Shown: one piece after another, positions 1-7,584 of the stretch
How positions within the stretch are numbered: position 1 is the first letter of the stretch
Layout: every line of letters starts with the position of its first letter
Assembly (NCBI GenBank): GCA_958403205.1
Contig: CATXWM010000039.1
Coordinates: forward strand, 1 to 16,979
Origin: an uncultured Collinsella sp.
Lineage (GTDB): Bacteria > Actinomycetota > Coriobacteriia > Coriobacteriales > Coriobacteriaceae
Length of the DNA: 16,979 nt
Direction: 5' to 3'
Notes under the pieces: model-generated
The model's database searches: none
What the model saw: only the letters and a program-made list of their open reading frames with translations
Told to the model about the DNA's origin: nothing
Translations under genes and position numbers: made by a program

Positions 1-3
1 CTG

Positions 4-39
4 CGCAAGACGGAAAGCACATTAAGTGCTTTCCTTTGC
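4..39. other. Stem-loop at left window edge
   Basis: GGAAAGCAC (12-20) and GTGCTTTCC (26-34) pair perfectly around the loop ATTAA. An outer CGCAA/TTGCG pairing extends the stem, with a small bulge on the left side. Only TTT follows on the plus strand, so this is at best a weak terminator for a gene beyond the left edge. Confidence 0.4.
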
Positions 40-207
40 GTGCGGAACTCGCGACAAACTCAACCCGCGCCAGCCGGCCCCGGAGACCCTCCCTGCCGTC
101 ACTTGCTTCAAAGACTTTGTTCCTCGCCGCTTCCGCGGCTCGAGGTCCCCGTTCTCCTCGGCGAGGTTGTCTAAGATTGTTGTTGAACTTCGGCCTTTGG
201 CTCAAAG
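40..207. other. Gene-free stretch at left edge
   Basis: I see no convincing gene here. The open frames crossing it lack ribosome binding sites and run into the phosphodiesterase gene on the other strand. A short inverted repeat, CTCGCCG/CGGCGAG, spans roughly 125-172. Confidence 0.4.
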
Positions 208-242
208 AAAAACGGGAGATGCGATCTGCATCCCCCGTTTTT
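208..242 (-). terminator. Intrinsic terminator after yfcE-like gene
   Basis: Fifteen-base arms (208-222 and 228-242) flank the loop GATCT. The single imperfect pair becomes a G-U wobble in minus-strand RNA. The arms end in A5/T5, so the stem is followed by a U tract when read leftwards, 8 bases past the phosphodiesterase stop. The symmetry also allows some plus-strand function. Confidence 0.85.
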
Positions 243-249
243 GTTGCAC

Positions 250-717
250 CTACTCTAGGTCAATAAATTTGATGCTCAGAATCTTGCCGTCCTTGACGAG
301 CATTCTGGCCATGGTGGGGCCTCGGGTGCCTCTTGGATAGCTGGCGCTGCCTGGGTTGAGGACCAAGCAGCGGCCCACTTGGGCTTCTTTGGTTACGTGG
401 GTGTGGCCGTTGATGGCTACGTCTACAGATCCCACCGGGAGGTCTTCACGGTAGTGGGCTACGGCAAACTTGAGGCCTTCGTAGGTAAAGAGTGCCAAGC
501 GGTCCACATCGGGGCCGTAGTCGCGGTAGTAATCGTTATTGCCCAGCACCGCTCGCACGGGGGCGATGGTGCGCAGGTGCTCGTAATCCATCTCCGACGT
601 AAGGTCACCGGCGTGGATAATCAGATCCGCACCCTTAAGCTCGTCCAAGAGCGCAGGCGAAAGATAGCCGTGGGTGTCCGAGATGATGTCGATGCGCTTG
701 GCGCTTGCACTGTTCAT
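250..717 (-). CDS. YfcE/MJ0936-type metallophosphodiesterase
   Basis: This 155-residue protein is a small single-domain calcineurin-like phosphoesterase of the YfcE/MJ0936 group. The ordered metal-binding motifs of the family are all visible: DTHG (residues 14-17), HAGD (36-39), GNND (about 59-62), an internal AHY histidine, GHTH and a final NPGS. These bind two divalent metals, usually Mn or Ni, and hydrolyse phosphodiesters; the natural substrate of the family is poorly known. No signal peptide or membrane segment is seen, so it should be cytoplasmic. The ATG at 717 is preceded by GAAGGG at a good distance. The gene lies 91 bp downstream of the RR1 response regulator, but a terminator sits between them and another follows it. 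It is therefore probably its own unit or is reached by read-through. Confidence 0.9.
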   Translation of the reverse strand: MNSASAKRIDIISDTHGYLSPALLDELKGADLIIHAGDLTSEMDYEHLRTIAPVRAVLGNNDYYRDYGPDVDRLALFTYEGLKFAVAHYREDLPVGSVDVAINGHTHVTKEAQVGRCLVLNPGSASYPRGTRGPTMARMLVKDGKILSIKFIDLE

Positions 718-753
718 GGGATCCCTTCTTCAAAACCGATTCGACGTATATAC

Positions 754-801
754 AAAAAGCCCCACGGCTCCGCAGACAATTGGTCTACAGGGCTGCGGGG
801 C
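754..801 (-). terminator. Intrinsic terminator after RR1
   Basis: GCCCC-rich arms (759-768 and 792-801) pair with one wobble and one mismatch in minus-strand RNA. An inner AGAC/GTCT stem (about 774-786) completes the hairpin. Five T residues (complement of 754-758) follow on the minus strand, 8 bases past the stop of the response regulator. It ends the glycosyltransferase-kinase-regulator operon. Confidence 0.72.
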
Positions 802-808
802 CGGTGTA

Positions 809-1525
809 CTAGAGGCTCAGGGCCTTTTTGAGCGGTACGACGCGACGGCGCGAAACCGGTACGCGTTCGTCGACGCCCGTAATGCCCAGCTGGATAGCGC
901 CCGAGGGAACCGTCTCGACGTCGGTGACACACGCCAAGTTGACGATATAGCGGCGGTGAACGCGGAAGAAGCCAAAGTCGCAGAGCTTGGCCTCGAACTG
1001 TGCCAGCGAGGTCGTGGACAAAAAGCGGTCATCGACCGTATAAATACAGGAGTAATCGTCCTTGGCCATAATAAAGCGAATGTCGTCCACGGGGATGAGG
1101 ACCTTGCGGCCGCCCTTTTCCACCGGGATGCGCTCGATGGTCACCTTGCTGTCCGTGACAGGCTTGGCGCGTTGCATAACCTTATCGATCGCTCGATCCA
1201 GGCGAGCCTCCTCGACCGGCTTCATCAGATAGTCGACGGCATCCACATCAAACGCCTCGACCGCATGATCGCTGTACGCGGTTACGAATACGATCGCCGG
1301 CGGATTCTTGAGCTTATGCAGTGCCTCGGCAAGTTGCAGACCCGAAGCGCCAGGCATCGAGATATCGAGGAACACAACATCGACGCGGCTCTCCATAAGC
1401 ATCTCGATAGCGGAGCGAACGCTCGACGCTTCTGTGATCGTGCCGATCTTGCCCGTCTGCTCGAGCAAGAAGCGAAGTTCCGAACGGGCCGGGGCCTCAT
1501 CATCCACAATCATCGCACGCAGCAT
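809..1525 (-). CDS. LytTR-family response regulator (RR1)
   Basis: This 238-residue regulator has an N-terminal receiver domain and a C-terminal LytTR DNA-binding domain, as in LytR/AgrA/BtsR-type regulators. The receiver shows the acidic pocket DDE (8-10), the phosphoacceptor Asp54 in FLDISMPG, a TAY switch threonine and the KP motif in YLMKPVEE. The LytTR part (about 135-238) contains FRVHRRYIVNL and ends in PVSRRRVVPLKKAL. LytTR proteins bind short direct repeats near promoters. I chose the ATG at 1525 because GAAAGG lies about ten bases upstream; an in-frame TTG at 1546 would need an unsupported N-terminal extension. The gene starts 72 bp after the HK1 stop on the same strand and is almost certainly its partner. 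It is a clear paralogue of RR2 (6812-7546). Confidence 0.93.
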   Translation of the reverse strand: MLRAMIVDDEAPARSELRFLLEQTGKIGTITEASSVRSAIEMLMESRVDVVFLDISMPGASGLQLAEALHKLKNPPAIVFVTAYSDHAVEAFDVDAVDYLMKPVEEARLDRAIDKVMQRAKPVTDSKVTIERIPVEKGGRKVLIPVDDIRFIMAKDDYSCIYTVDDRFLSTTSLAQFEAKLCDFGFFRVHRRYIVNLACVTDVETVPSGAIQLGITGVDERVPVSRRRVVPLKKALSL

Positions 1526-1597
1526 AGGGATAAAACCTTTCGTCAACTAACTACGTCGGGCATCCGCCAACTAGCGTTAAACCCGTAACCTATCATT

Positions 1598-2941
1598 CTA
1601 CTCTTGAATGTCGAAGATGCTCTCCGACAAATCGAGATGCAGGAGCACTTTAGCGCCCTTGCCCGGAGCCGATTCGACGCGTGTATAAGAGTGCGGTCCA
1701 TAAAAGCGATGGATGCGCTCCGAAATATTGTGCATGGCCACACCGGCGCCGCCGCCCTGCGGGGAGCTGGCGTCGGGACGGGCGGAGCGTTCGTCAAACA
1801 GTCTGGCAGCGGTGCCTTCGTCCATGCCCACGCCGTTATCGGCGACCACAATCAAAATCGCATCTTCGCCATCCCTGTGGACCGACACGTCGATCCTCAG
1901 TGCATCGTCGTCGCCCATACCATGGCGCACGGCATTCTCGACGATTGGCTGGATTACAAATGCCGGCACCAGCGTGTCCTCGACGTCCTCGGACACGTCG
2001 AAGGTCGCCAGCACGCGATCCTCGCCAAAGCGCGCCTTCTCAAACGTCAGGTAGCGCTTGGTCTGCGCGACCTCGCGTGACACGGGAATGAGCGAGCCCG
2101 AATTGTCGAGCGTGGCGCGATAGAACGAGGAGAACTCGCGCAGCAGCTCGCGGGCGCGCAGCGGATCGGTACGCGTAAACGACGCGATGGTGTTGAGCGT
2201 GTTGAACAGAAAATGCGGGTTGATCTGTGCCTGCAGGGCACGCACCTCGGCACGGGCCGTGAGCTCCTTTTGCACCTCGAGCTCGTGGATGGCGAGCTGC
2301 GTGGACAGGATCTCGGCAAAACCCGAGGCAAGCGCGTACTGAGTGCGGTCGACGGCACGCGGGGTCTTGTAGTAGAACTTGAGCGTGCCGACGGTGCGGT
2401 CGCCCACCTTGATAGGAGCGATGATACCGGCAGGAACATGGTTGTGCGAGCCATCCGAGCCCACCACGTCCACCACACGGTTGAACGACTGGACGATACC
2501 GTGCTCGATGACGTAGCGCGTGGCAAGTGTGTGGATGGGCGAATCGGGCAGCAGCTTTTCCTCAAACTCGCCCGCGCAGGCCAGCACGTTGCTCTCGTCG
2601 GTGATGGCAACCGTCATGGCACGCGTCTCGGGCAAAATGCGCTGGCACACCAGACGCGCCGACTCCTGCGTCAGACCGCCTTTGATGTCCTCGAGCATGG
2701 CAGAGGCCACCGAGAGTGTCTCTTCGGTGTACTGCGAACGCACCGAATCGGGATTGAGCGTCAAATAGATAAAAATGCACAGAAAGATGCACAGCAGTGC
2801 GCAGGCGACCACGGTCGCGATCGGCTCGATTCCAGTCGCCAGGGCAAAAATAAAGTACACCAGCACGCAAATGGCGCAGACAACGGCGATCACGCGAAAG
2901 ATAGATATTGAGTTATCGCGCTGGGCGCGGCGGTCGATCAT
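1598..2941 (-). CDS. LytS/YehU-type sensor histidine kinase (HK1)
   Basis: This 447-residue membrane sensor kinase has two N-terminal membrane helices (about 17-36 and 41-62) with almost nothing outside the membrane between them. A GAF-like cytoplasmic sensor region follows (about 66-225), then the His_kinase domain with phosphoacceptor His243 in QINPHFLFNTL. The ATPase domain carries an N-box (IVENAVRHG), DNGVGMDEG and GGGAGVAMHN. It should autophosphorylate and pass phosphate to RR1, 72 bp downstream. Because the periplasmic part is negligible, a cytoplasmic or membrane-borne signal seems more likely than a soluble extracellular one (inference). The start overlaps the stop of the upstream glycosyltransferase by four bases (ATGA), which suggests translational coupling. 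Its sensor-kinase linker closely matches that of HK2, for example ALASGFAEILSTQLA against ALASGFADLISTQLA. Confidence 0.93.
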   Translation of the reverse strand: MIDRRAQRDNSISIFRVIAVVCAICVLVYFIFALATGIEPIATVVACALLCIFLCIFIYLTLNPDSVRSQYTEETLSVASAMLEDIKGGLTQESARLVCQRILPETRAMTVAITDESNVLACAGEFEEKLLPDSPIHTLATRYVIEHGIVQSFNRVVDVVGSDGSHNHVPAGIIAPIKVGDRTVGTLKFYYKTPRAVDRTQYALASGFAEILSTQLAIHELEVQKELTARAEVRALQAQINPHFLFNTLNTIASFTRTDPLRARELLREFSSFYRATLDNSGSLIPVSREVAQTKRYLTFEKARFGEDRVLATFDVSEDVEDTLVPAFVIQPIVENAVRHGMGDDDALRIDVSVHRDGEDAILIVVADNGVGMDEGTAARLFDERSARPDASSPQGGGAGVAMHNISERIHRFYGPHSYTRVESAPGKGAKVLLHLDLSESIFDIQE

Positions 2942-4125
2942 TCAGTCCCCTCCAGGATGCTGGTCAGTTGTGCGTCGCGCCAGAGCCCGTCCATGATCTT
3001 GGGCCAGAAGCTCTGAAAACGCAGGTAGCTTGCGGCGTTTTGACGCGCGTAGGTCTTGGCCTCGTCAATACCGTGCCGCCAAATGCGCAGGTACCCCTCG
3101 TGCTCGCGGGTAAACATGCTGCGAACCATGGCGGTCTTGCGCACGCGGTCGTCGAGCTCGCGCGAAATCCACGGGCCCGGATAGGGCATGAGCGACGCGG
3201 CCGTGACGGGAACGAGCTCCTGCTGGTGCGCGGCAAATGTCAGCTTGGCACGCTCGTAGTACCAACGGTACACATCCTGCATAAAGCGCGGCGAGCGCTT
3301 CTCGGACTCGGGCGGCAGGTGACGAACAACCCACTCGTTGTCAAACCACACGTCGTAGCCAAACATGCGCATGTTAAAGAGGTAATCTAGGTCCTCGCCT
3401 CGGGTGATAAACGGGTCAAACGCCACACGGGTAAAGGCGCGGGCATGAAGCGCCACAAGGCCGCCGCACACGTAGTTTGAACGCGAAATACGGGTGCCCG
3501 AGAGCGCCTTTTTCATCCAGCGATTAAACTCGATGCGTTTGGTCCACCAACGATGGCAAATGCCCACCTTGTCTGTGGGCGCCAACGGCGATCCGTCTCG
3601 ATCGTAAAAGTAACCGCTCTTAACCAAAATCGGCAGGCCTTGACGCGTCTGCTGGCCCAGTGCATAGGTCGCGCGCTTCATAAAGTCGGCATCGATAACG
3701 GTCTCGTCGTCATCCAAAAAGACAACGGCATCGTGGCCGAGCACCGCAGCGCAGGCAAGCCCCATATTGCGAATGGCGCCGTATCCGCGCAGGCTCACGC
3801 ACTCGCCCGAGCCCTTGGGAGCAATCTGCGCCACACGGTCGGCGATACGCGATGCCTGGGTGTTGGTAACCACGGTGACCTTGAGCGTAGGGTGCGCGTC
3901 GACGATTTCGTGGACGCGCTTCGACACATCAGCCGTAGCCGAGATGGGGCAGACCACCAAAAGGATAATCCTCGGAATGTCGCGCACCTGCTCGAGCGAG
4001 GCCAGGCAGCGGTCGAGCTCGGGATTGGTGGCGTTGAGCTTCGTCGAGTGGTCATAGACGCCGGGAGCGTTTGCATGGGCCTCGTCGTCTGCCCAATATG
4101 TTGGAATCACAACCGTGGCGTTCAT
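2938..4125 (-). CDS. Family 2 (GT-A) glycosyltransferase
   Basis: This 395-residue protein starts with the GT-A strand TVVIPTYW. It has a nucleotide-sugar/metal-binding triple Asp (138-140, VVFLDDDET) and a likely catalytic acidic motif, RGEDLDYLF (Glu244-Asp245). These are hallmarks of inverting GT2 enzymes. An insertion of roughly 20 residues follows the first strand. No membrane helix is visible, so it should act in the cytoplasm or at the inner face, probably on a cell-envelope glycan or lipid acceptor; donor and acceptor cannot be read from sequence. The ATG at 4125 is chosen because GGGAGGGAAGG precedes it, whereas an upstream in-frame start at 4164 lies inside a terminator hairpin. It is the first gene of an operon with HK1 and RR1 and overlaps HK1 by ATGA. 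Pairing a glycosyltransferase with a sensor pair suggests envelope-linked regulation (inference). Confidence 0.88.
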   Translation of the reverse strand: MNATVVIPTYWADDEAHANAPGVYDHSTKLNATNPELDRCLASLEQVRDIPRIILLVVCPISATADVSKRVHEIVDAHPTLKVTVVTNTQASRIADRVAQIAPKGSGECVSLRGYGAIRNMGLACAAVLGHDAVVFLDDDETVIDADFMKRATYALGQQTRQGLPILVKSGYFYDRDGSPLAPTDKVGICHRWWTKRIEFNRWMKKALSGTRISRSNYVCGGLVALHARAFTRVAFDPFITRGEDLDYLFNMRMFGYDVWFDNEWVVRHLPPESEKRSPRFMQDVYRWYYERAKLTFAAHQQELVPVTAASLMPYPGPWISRELDDRVRKTAMVRSMFTREHEGYLRIWRHGIDEAKTYARQNAASYLRFQSFWPKIMDGLWRDAQLTSILEGTE

Positions 4126-4145
4126 GCCTTCCCTCCCTGCAACAC

Positions 4146-4181
4146 AAAAACGGGGCGCCGCCAAACACAGGCGACGCCCCG
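4146..4181 (-). terminator. Terminator / possible attenuator before GT operon
   Basis: Twelve-base arms (4151-4162 and 4170-4181) flank the loop AAACACA; the only imperfect pair is a G-U wobble in minus-strand RNA. Five T residues (complement of 4146-4150) follow. It lies about 115 bp past the MFS stop and can terminate that transcript. It also ends only 20 bases before the glycosyltransferase start, directly ahead of its ribosome binding site, so any promoter in this gap must read through it. Confidence 0.8.
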
Positions 4182-4197
4182 CGACCTAGCTGATTCC

Positions 4198-4203
4198 ATC
4201 ATA
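4198..4203 (-). promoter_or_regulatory. Candidate -10 box for GT-HK1-RR1 operon
   Basis: The minus strand reads TATGAT here, one base off the sigma-70 consensus. No good -35 hexamer is found 16-18 bases upstream; TTGCGA is the nearest, at about 21 bases. That is compatible with an activator-dependent promoter. The predicted transcript would start near 4190 and carry the terminator hairpin in its leader. Confidence 0.35.
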
Positions 4204-4220
4204 CCCACTTGGGCAAATCA

Positions 4221-4248
4221 TTGCTCGCAAGTCGCAATGTTTATTGCG
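4221..4248. promoter_or_regulatory. Two adjacent palindromes, candidate operator
   Basis: TTGCTCGCAA (4221-4230) is a palindrome apart from its two-base centre. Two bases later comes CGCAATGTTTATTGCG (4233-4248), with perfect 6-base arms. They lie where the -35 region of the candidate GT promoter would be, so they could be a regulator binding site. The assignment rests on position and symmetry only. Confidence 0.35.
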
Positions 4249-4295
4249 GATAACCCCAAAAGAGTACCGCGGACAGGCCCAATAGCCGCTCGCTC

Positions 4296-5555
4296 CTATG
4301 CGGTCTGCTCTGCCGCCTGAGTCATGCGGGACAGACGAACCAGCAGCATAAAGCCAACGATCAGCAGCACGCCAATGGAAAGGACGCCCAGCGACGGGTT
4401 GCCGGTCAGCGAGGTGACGACCGACACCAGGAAGGTGCCCATGACGCTTGCATAACGACCAAAGATGTCAAAGAAGCCGTAGTACTCGTTGGACTTTTCC
4501 TTGGGGATAATGCGGCCAAAGTAGCTACGGCTGAGCGCTTGCACGCCGCCCTGGAACAGGCCGACCATAATGGCAAGCACCCAAAATTCGAAGGCGGTCT
4601 TTAGGAAGAATGCGGCGAACAGCACAATGCCCATGTAGGCGGCGACGGCCACCAGGATCATGTTGAGCGTGCCCACGCGTCCGGCGAGCTTGCCGTAGAT
4701 GATAGCAGACGGAAAGGCCACAAACTGCGTAACGAGCAGCGCCAGCACCAGCTGGGTCGAGTCGATGCCTAAAGCCGAGCCGTAGCTGGTAGCCATGGAA
4801 ATGACCGTGTGGACGCCATCGATATAGAAGAAGAACGCGATCATGTAGACCAGCACGGTCTTGTTGTGGGCGATCTCGCGCATGGTGTGTCCGACCTCGG
4901 AGAACACACCGCCCACGATGTGGCCGATGGTGTCCTCGGGACCGCGCTCGCGACCGTACTTTTGCTTATAGGTGCGAATGAGCGGCAGGGTAAAGATGAG
5001 CCACCAGGCACCAGTGATGATAAACGACAGACGCGTTGCCAGCATGGTGGGGACGCCAAGAGCGGGGCCACCCATGATGAGCGCCAGGCAGATGATGAAC
5101 GGCACGGTGGAACCGATGTAGCCCCAGGCATAGCCCGAGCTGGACACGGCGTCCATGCGCTCGTCGGTGGTAATGTCGGGCAGCATGGCGTCGTAGAACG
5201 TCATAGAAGAGTTAAGGCCGATGGTGCACAGCACGTACACGGTCAAAAATGCCATGGCGGACATTGGGATAGCCTGCGACAGGCAAAGAACCAGGCCCGT
5301 GAGGAAGAAGCCCAAGAAGAACTTAATCTTGTTGCCGGCGTAATCGGCAAGCGCGCCCAGAATGGGCATGAGCATGGCAATGACCAGCGAGGCGATCGTC
5401 TGAGCGTTGCCCCAAGCGACCACCAGGTCTGCCGAGGAAGCACCGGTATTGATGGCGTTAAAGTAGATGGGCACCACCGAGGTATTGAGCAACACGAGGG
5501 CCGAATTGCCCACATCGTACATAACCCAGTTACGCTCGAGCTTGGTGTATTTCAT
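4296..5555 (-). CDS. UMF1/Atg22-type MFS transporter
   Basis: This 419-residue polytopic membrane protein has about 12 hydrophobic segments. It carries features of the UMF1 family (Atg22 vacuole-effluxer-like MFS): an N-terminal ERNWVMYDVGNSA that matches the family's YDxxNSA-type opening, then FYDAMLPDI, and SGYAWGYIGS in the fourth or fifth helix. Atg22 exports amino acids from the yeast vacuole; bacterial members are mostly uncharacterised, and the substrate here is unknown. The length is typical. The ATG at 5555 has AAGGGG about 9 bases upstream. It lies between the phospholipase C-like gene (separated by a 66-bp inverted repeat) and the glycosyltransferase operon (separated by a terminator), so it is probably transcribed alone or as the end of the upstream unit. 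Confidence 0.9.
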   Translation of the reverse strand: MKYTKLERNWVMYDVGNSALVLLNTSVVPIYFNAINTGASSADLVVAWGNAQTIASLVIAMLMPILGALADYAGNKIKFFLGFFLTGLVLCLSQAIPMSAMAFLTVYVLCTIGLNSSMTFYDAMLPDITTDERMDAVSSSGYAWGYIGSTVPFIICLALIMGGPALGVPTMLATRLSFIITGAWWLIFTLPLIRTYKQKYGRERGPEDTIGHIVGGVFSEVGHTMREIAHNKTVLVYMIAFFFYIDGVHTVISMATSYGSALGIDSTQLVLALLVTQFVAFPSAIIYGKLAGRVGTLNMILVAVAAYMGIVLFAAFFLKTAFEFWVLAIMVGLFQGGVQALSRSYFGRIIPKEKSNEYYGFFDIFGRYASVMGTFLVSVVTSLTGNPSLGVLSIGVLLIVGFMLLVRLSRMTQAAEQTA

Positions 5556-5693
5556 GGACAGGGCCCCTTCGTATTCGCCCGATATGCAGTTAGTTCATCG
5601 TACCCCAATTGCACAGAAGCGCTGGTAAGGATTCGGCAAAGGGGCAGGAGCGGTCATACGGACACGCAGGGCGAAACACCATCCCATCAAGGC

Positions 5694-5759
5694 AGTTGCG
5701 GTGAAATAGTTCCTGTTTAGCCTTCCGGGGCTTCATTCAGGAACTATTCCACCGCAACT
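5694..5759. repeat. 66-bp inverted repeat with 22-bp arms
   Basis: The left arm (5694-5715, starting AGTTGCGGTG and ending AGTTCCTG) and right arm (5738-5759) are reverse complements with a single A/G difference. That difference becomes a U-G wobble in minus-strand RNA. The 22-base centre holds a smaller AGCC/GGCT stem. No U tract follows on either side, so it is not a standard terminator. It lies 16 bases past the stop of the phospholipase-like gene. Its form suggests a dispersed intergenic palindrome or a miniature mobile element; other copies cannot be checked here. Confidence 0.8.
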
Positions 5760-5774
5760 TATTGAAACGGTTTG

Positions 5775-6719
5775 TTATTCCTCGCGGTCGAACTCCTCGT
5801 CGGCGTCGAGTACGCGGCCGCTATAGTTGATATGGCCGGTCACGGCATCCATGTCACCGGTCTCGATAAAGCGGGCGACGGTGAGCTCGTAATCGGTCAG
5901 CGCGCGCTCAAAGACCTCGGGGAAGCTCTCGGTCGAGACCTCATCGGTAAAGGGGTTCTTCCATGTCAGGTGGCCCAGGTTACCGGTCCGCTCGGGCAGC
6001 TCCGTCGTCACGCGATGAGCAAGGCCGTCGAGCAGCGAGTAGTCATGCACCAAGCCCTCAACCAGGGCAATCGCGCGCGTCTTTACCGAGCCGGCCGGCT
6101 CAATGGTGCGATAGAGCATCTGCATGTCCGAGACGGCGCCGGCGTACTCCCCCGCCGGGATGTCGATACCGTACACGCGCCCGGCGATGTAGCTCATCAG
6201 CACGCCGGCCACACGGTTGATGCGGTCGGTGGTGACGATCTCGCCCGCCGGCGGATAATCCTCGACCGTGGCACCGTCGCGCTTGAGCTGTAGCATCAGC
6301 ACGTCCAGATCGCTTTCGAGCACGGCGTGAACTTGGCTGCCCGAAGCCTCGAGCTCGGGATCGGAATCTACAATGCCAAACTGCTGCTCGTAGACAAAGG
6401 GGTGGGCATTGCGGTCGAGTACATAGTGAGACAGCAGGCCCAGCGCAAAGGCGCGGCCCAGATTGGCGTCGCGCGGCTGCAGGTGCGACACGCCGTCGCG
6501 CAGGCACGAGAACTGGCGCGACATGCGCGAGCGGTGCATGACCTGAGCAAGCGACGTGCAGTCGGAAACGCGCGGCGTGAGCATGTGGAAGAAAAACGGG
6601 TCGGGACCTTGGTTTCCCAGGATAAAGGCGATGCGCTCCTCGTCGGACGTAATAACGCCCTGCGGAAGACGGTCGATGCTTTCCTCGCCAAACAGATGAT
6701 GCGTAATGAGCGCGGGCAT
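5775..6719 (-). CDS. Zinc-dependent phospholipase C-like protein
   Basis: This 314-residue protein resembles the zinc-dependent phospholipase C superfamily (PF00882-like). It opens with the histidines of MPALITHHLFGE, then has GNQGPDPFFFH and LLSHYVLDRNAHPFVYE, the usual pattern of metal-binding His and Asp residues. The ATG at 6719 is chosen because GAAAGGA precedes it by five bases and the start then coincides with the family's N-terminal histidines; an in-frame start at 6749 would add ten unsupported residues. No signal peptide is visible, unlike secreted clostridial phospholipase C. A cytoplasmic phosphoesterase or housekeeping lipid role is therefore more likely than a toxin. The C-terminus is acidic. 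It lies 92 bp downstream of RR2 on the same strand with no clear terminator between, so it may be part of that operon. Confidence 0.83.
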   Translation of the reverse strand: MPALITHHLFGEESIDRLPQGVITSDEERIAFILGNQGPDPFFFHMLTPRVSDCTSLAQVMHRSRMSRQFSCLRDGVSHLQPRDANLGRAFALGLLSHYVLDRNAHPFVYEQQFGIVDSDPELEASGSQVHAVLESDLDVLMLQLKRDGATVEDYPPAGEIVTTDRINRVAGVLMSYIAGRVYGIDIPAGEYAGAVSDMQMLYRTIEPAGSVKTRAIALVEGLVHDYSLLDGLAHRVTTELPERTGNLGHLTWKNPFTDEVSTESFPEVFERALTDYELTVARFIETGDMDAVTGHINYSGRVLDADEEFDREE

Positions 6720-6811
6720 AATGATCCTTTCGATTTCATTCGATGTCACCCATTATGCCCACCGCACGGTCATGCCAAACCTGCGGCGGTAAACGATGAT
6801 ATGCAGACTGC

Positions 6812-7546
6812 CTACGCAAGCCCCAAGTGCGCCTTGACCTCGGCTGCGCGACGACGGGACACAGGCACCGTCGAGGTTACGCGATCGAGCCTGAGCTCCA
6901 TAAGACCCGTGGAACCGATCTCGACATTATGCACGTCTTCCAAATTGACCAGATAACTGCGGTGGACACGGATAAAGCCCTCGGAGGCCAGGCGCCGCTC
7001 GAGCGAGGAAATCGACTCATTGATCAGGTATGTTCCCTCGGCGCAGACGGCGTTGCAAAAATCGGCACGCGCCTCAAAGTAGCAGACATCCGCCACGGGA
7101 ATGAACACCTTTTTGCCCCCGCGATCCACCGTCAGGCGCAAAGGCTGGCGCGGAGCATGGACGACACGGCGAGCGCCCAGGGCAGTCTCGATCTTGTCGA
7201 GCGCCTTTGACAAGCGGGCATCCTCGACCGGCTTGACGATGTAATCGACAGCATCGAGGTTATAGGCATCGGCCGCATACTCGGCGAATGCCGTCACAAA
7301 CACCACGACCGGCGGCGTCTTTAGGTTCTGCAGCGTCTCGGCAAGCTCAATTCCCGAGCGACCGGGCATGGTAATGTCTAAAAACAGCACGTCGGGCTTA
7401 TTCGACAGAATCGACTCCACGGCTTCGGTGACATTGCCCGCCTCGGCAATCTGACCTACACGCGTATCCTTTTCCAACAGATAGCGTAGCTCAGCCCTAA
7501 TGGGAGGCTCGTCATCAACCACCAAGATGTTCCAGCCTTCGGACAT
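6812..7546 (-). CDS. LytTR-family response regulator (RR2)
   Basis: This 244-residue regulator has a receiver domain (VVDDEPP acidic pocket, phosphoacceptor Asp57 in LFLDITMPG, switch threonine in VTAF, KPVEDARL) followed by a LytTR DNA-binding domain with FIRVHRSYLVNLEDV and PVSRRRAAEVKAHLGLA. The ATG at 7546 has GAGGGGAAG upstream. It lies 38 bp after HK2 on the same strand and should receive phosphate from it. It is paralogous to RR1, but the LytTR segment before FIRVH differs strongly (EARADFCNAVCAEGTY against MAKDDYSCIYTVDDRF). The two regulators may therefore recognise different sites (inference). No terminator is evident before the phospholipase C-like gene 92 bp downstream, which may be co-transcribed. 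Confidence 0.93.
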   Translation of the reverse strand: MSEGWNILVVDDEPPIRAELRYLLEKDTRVGQIAEAGNVTEAVESILSNKPDVLFLDITMPGRSGIELAETLQNLKTPPVVVFVTAFAEYAADAYNLDAVDYIVKPVEDARLSKALDKIETALGARRVVHAPRQPLRLTVDRGGKKVFIPVADVCYFEARADFCNAVCAEGTYLINESISSLERRLASEGFIRVHRSYLVNLEDVHNVEIGSTGLMELRLDRVTSTVPVSRRRAAEVKAHLGLA

Positions 7547-7584
7547 ATGCGCTTCCCCTCTTTTTCTCTCAATCCAACCGCGTG

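Noticed and set aside
674..1588. Plus-strand open frame of 304 codons over RR1
   Set aside because: It is antisense to the response regulator, spans its terminator and has no recognisable motif.
4809..5720. Plus-strand open frame of 303 codons over the MFS gene
   Set aside because: It is a His/Gly/Asp-rich antisense reading of a membrane protein gene and runs into the 66-bp inverted repeat.
5694..5759. 66-bp inverted repeat as an intrinsic terminator for the phospholipase-like gene
   Set aside because: There is no U tract on either side and the arms are far longer than needed; it is recorded as a repeat instead.
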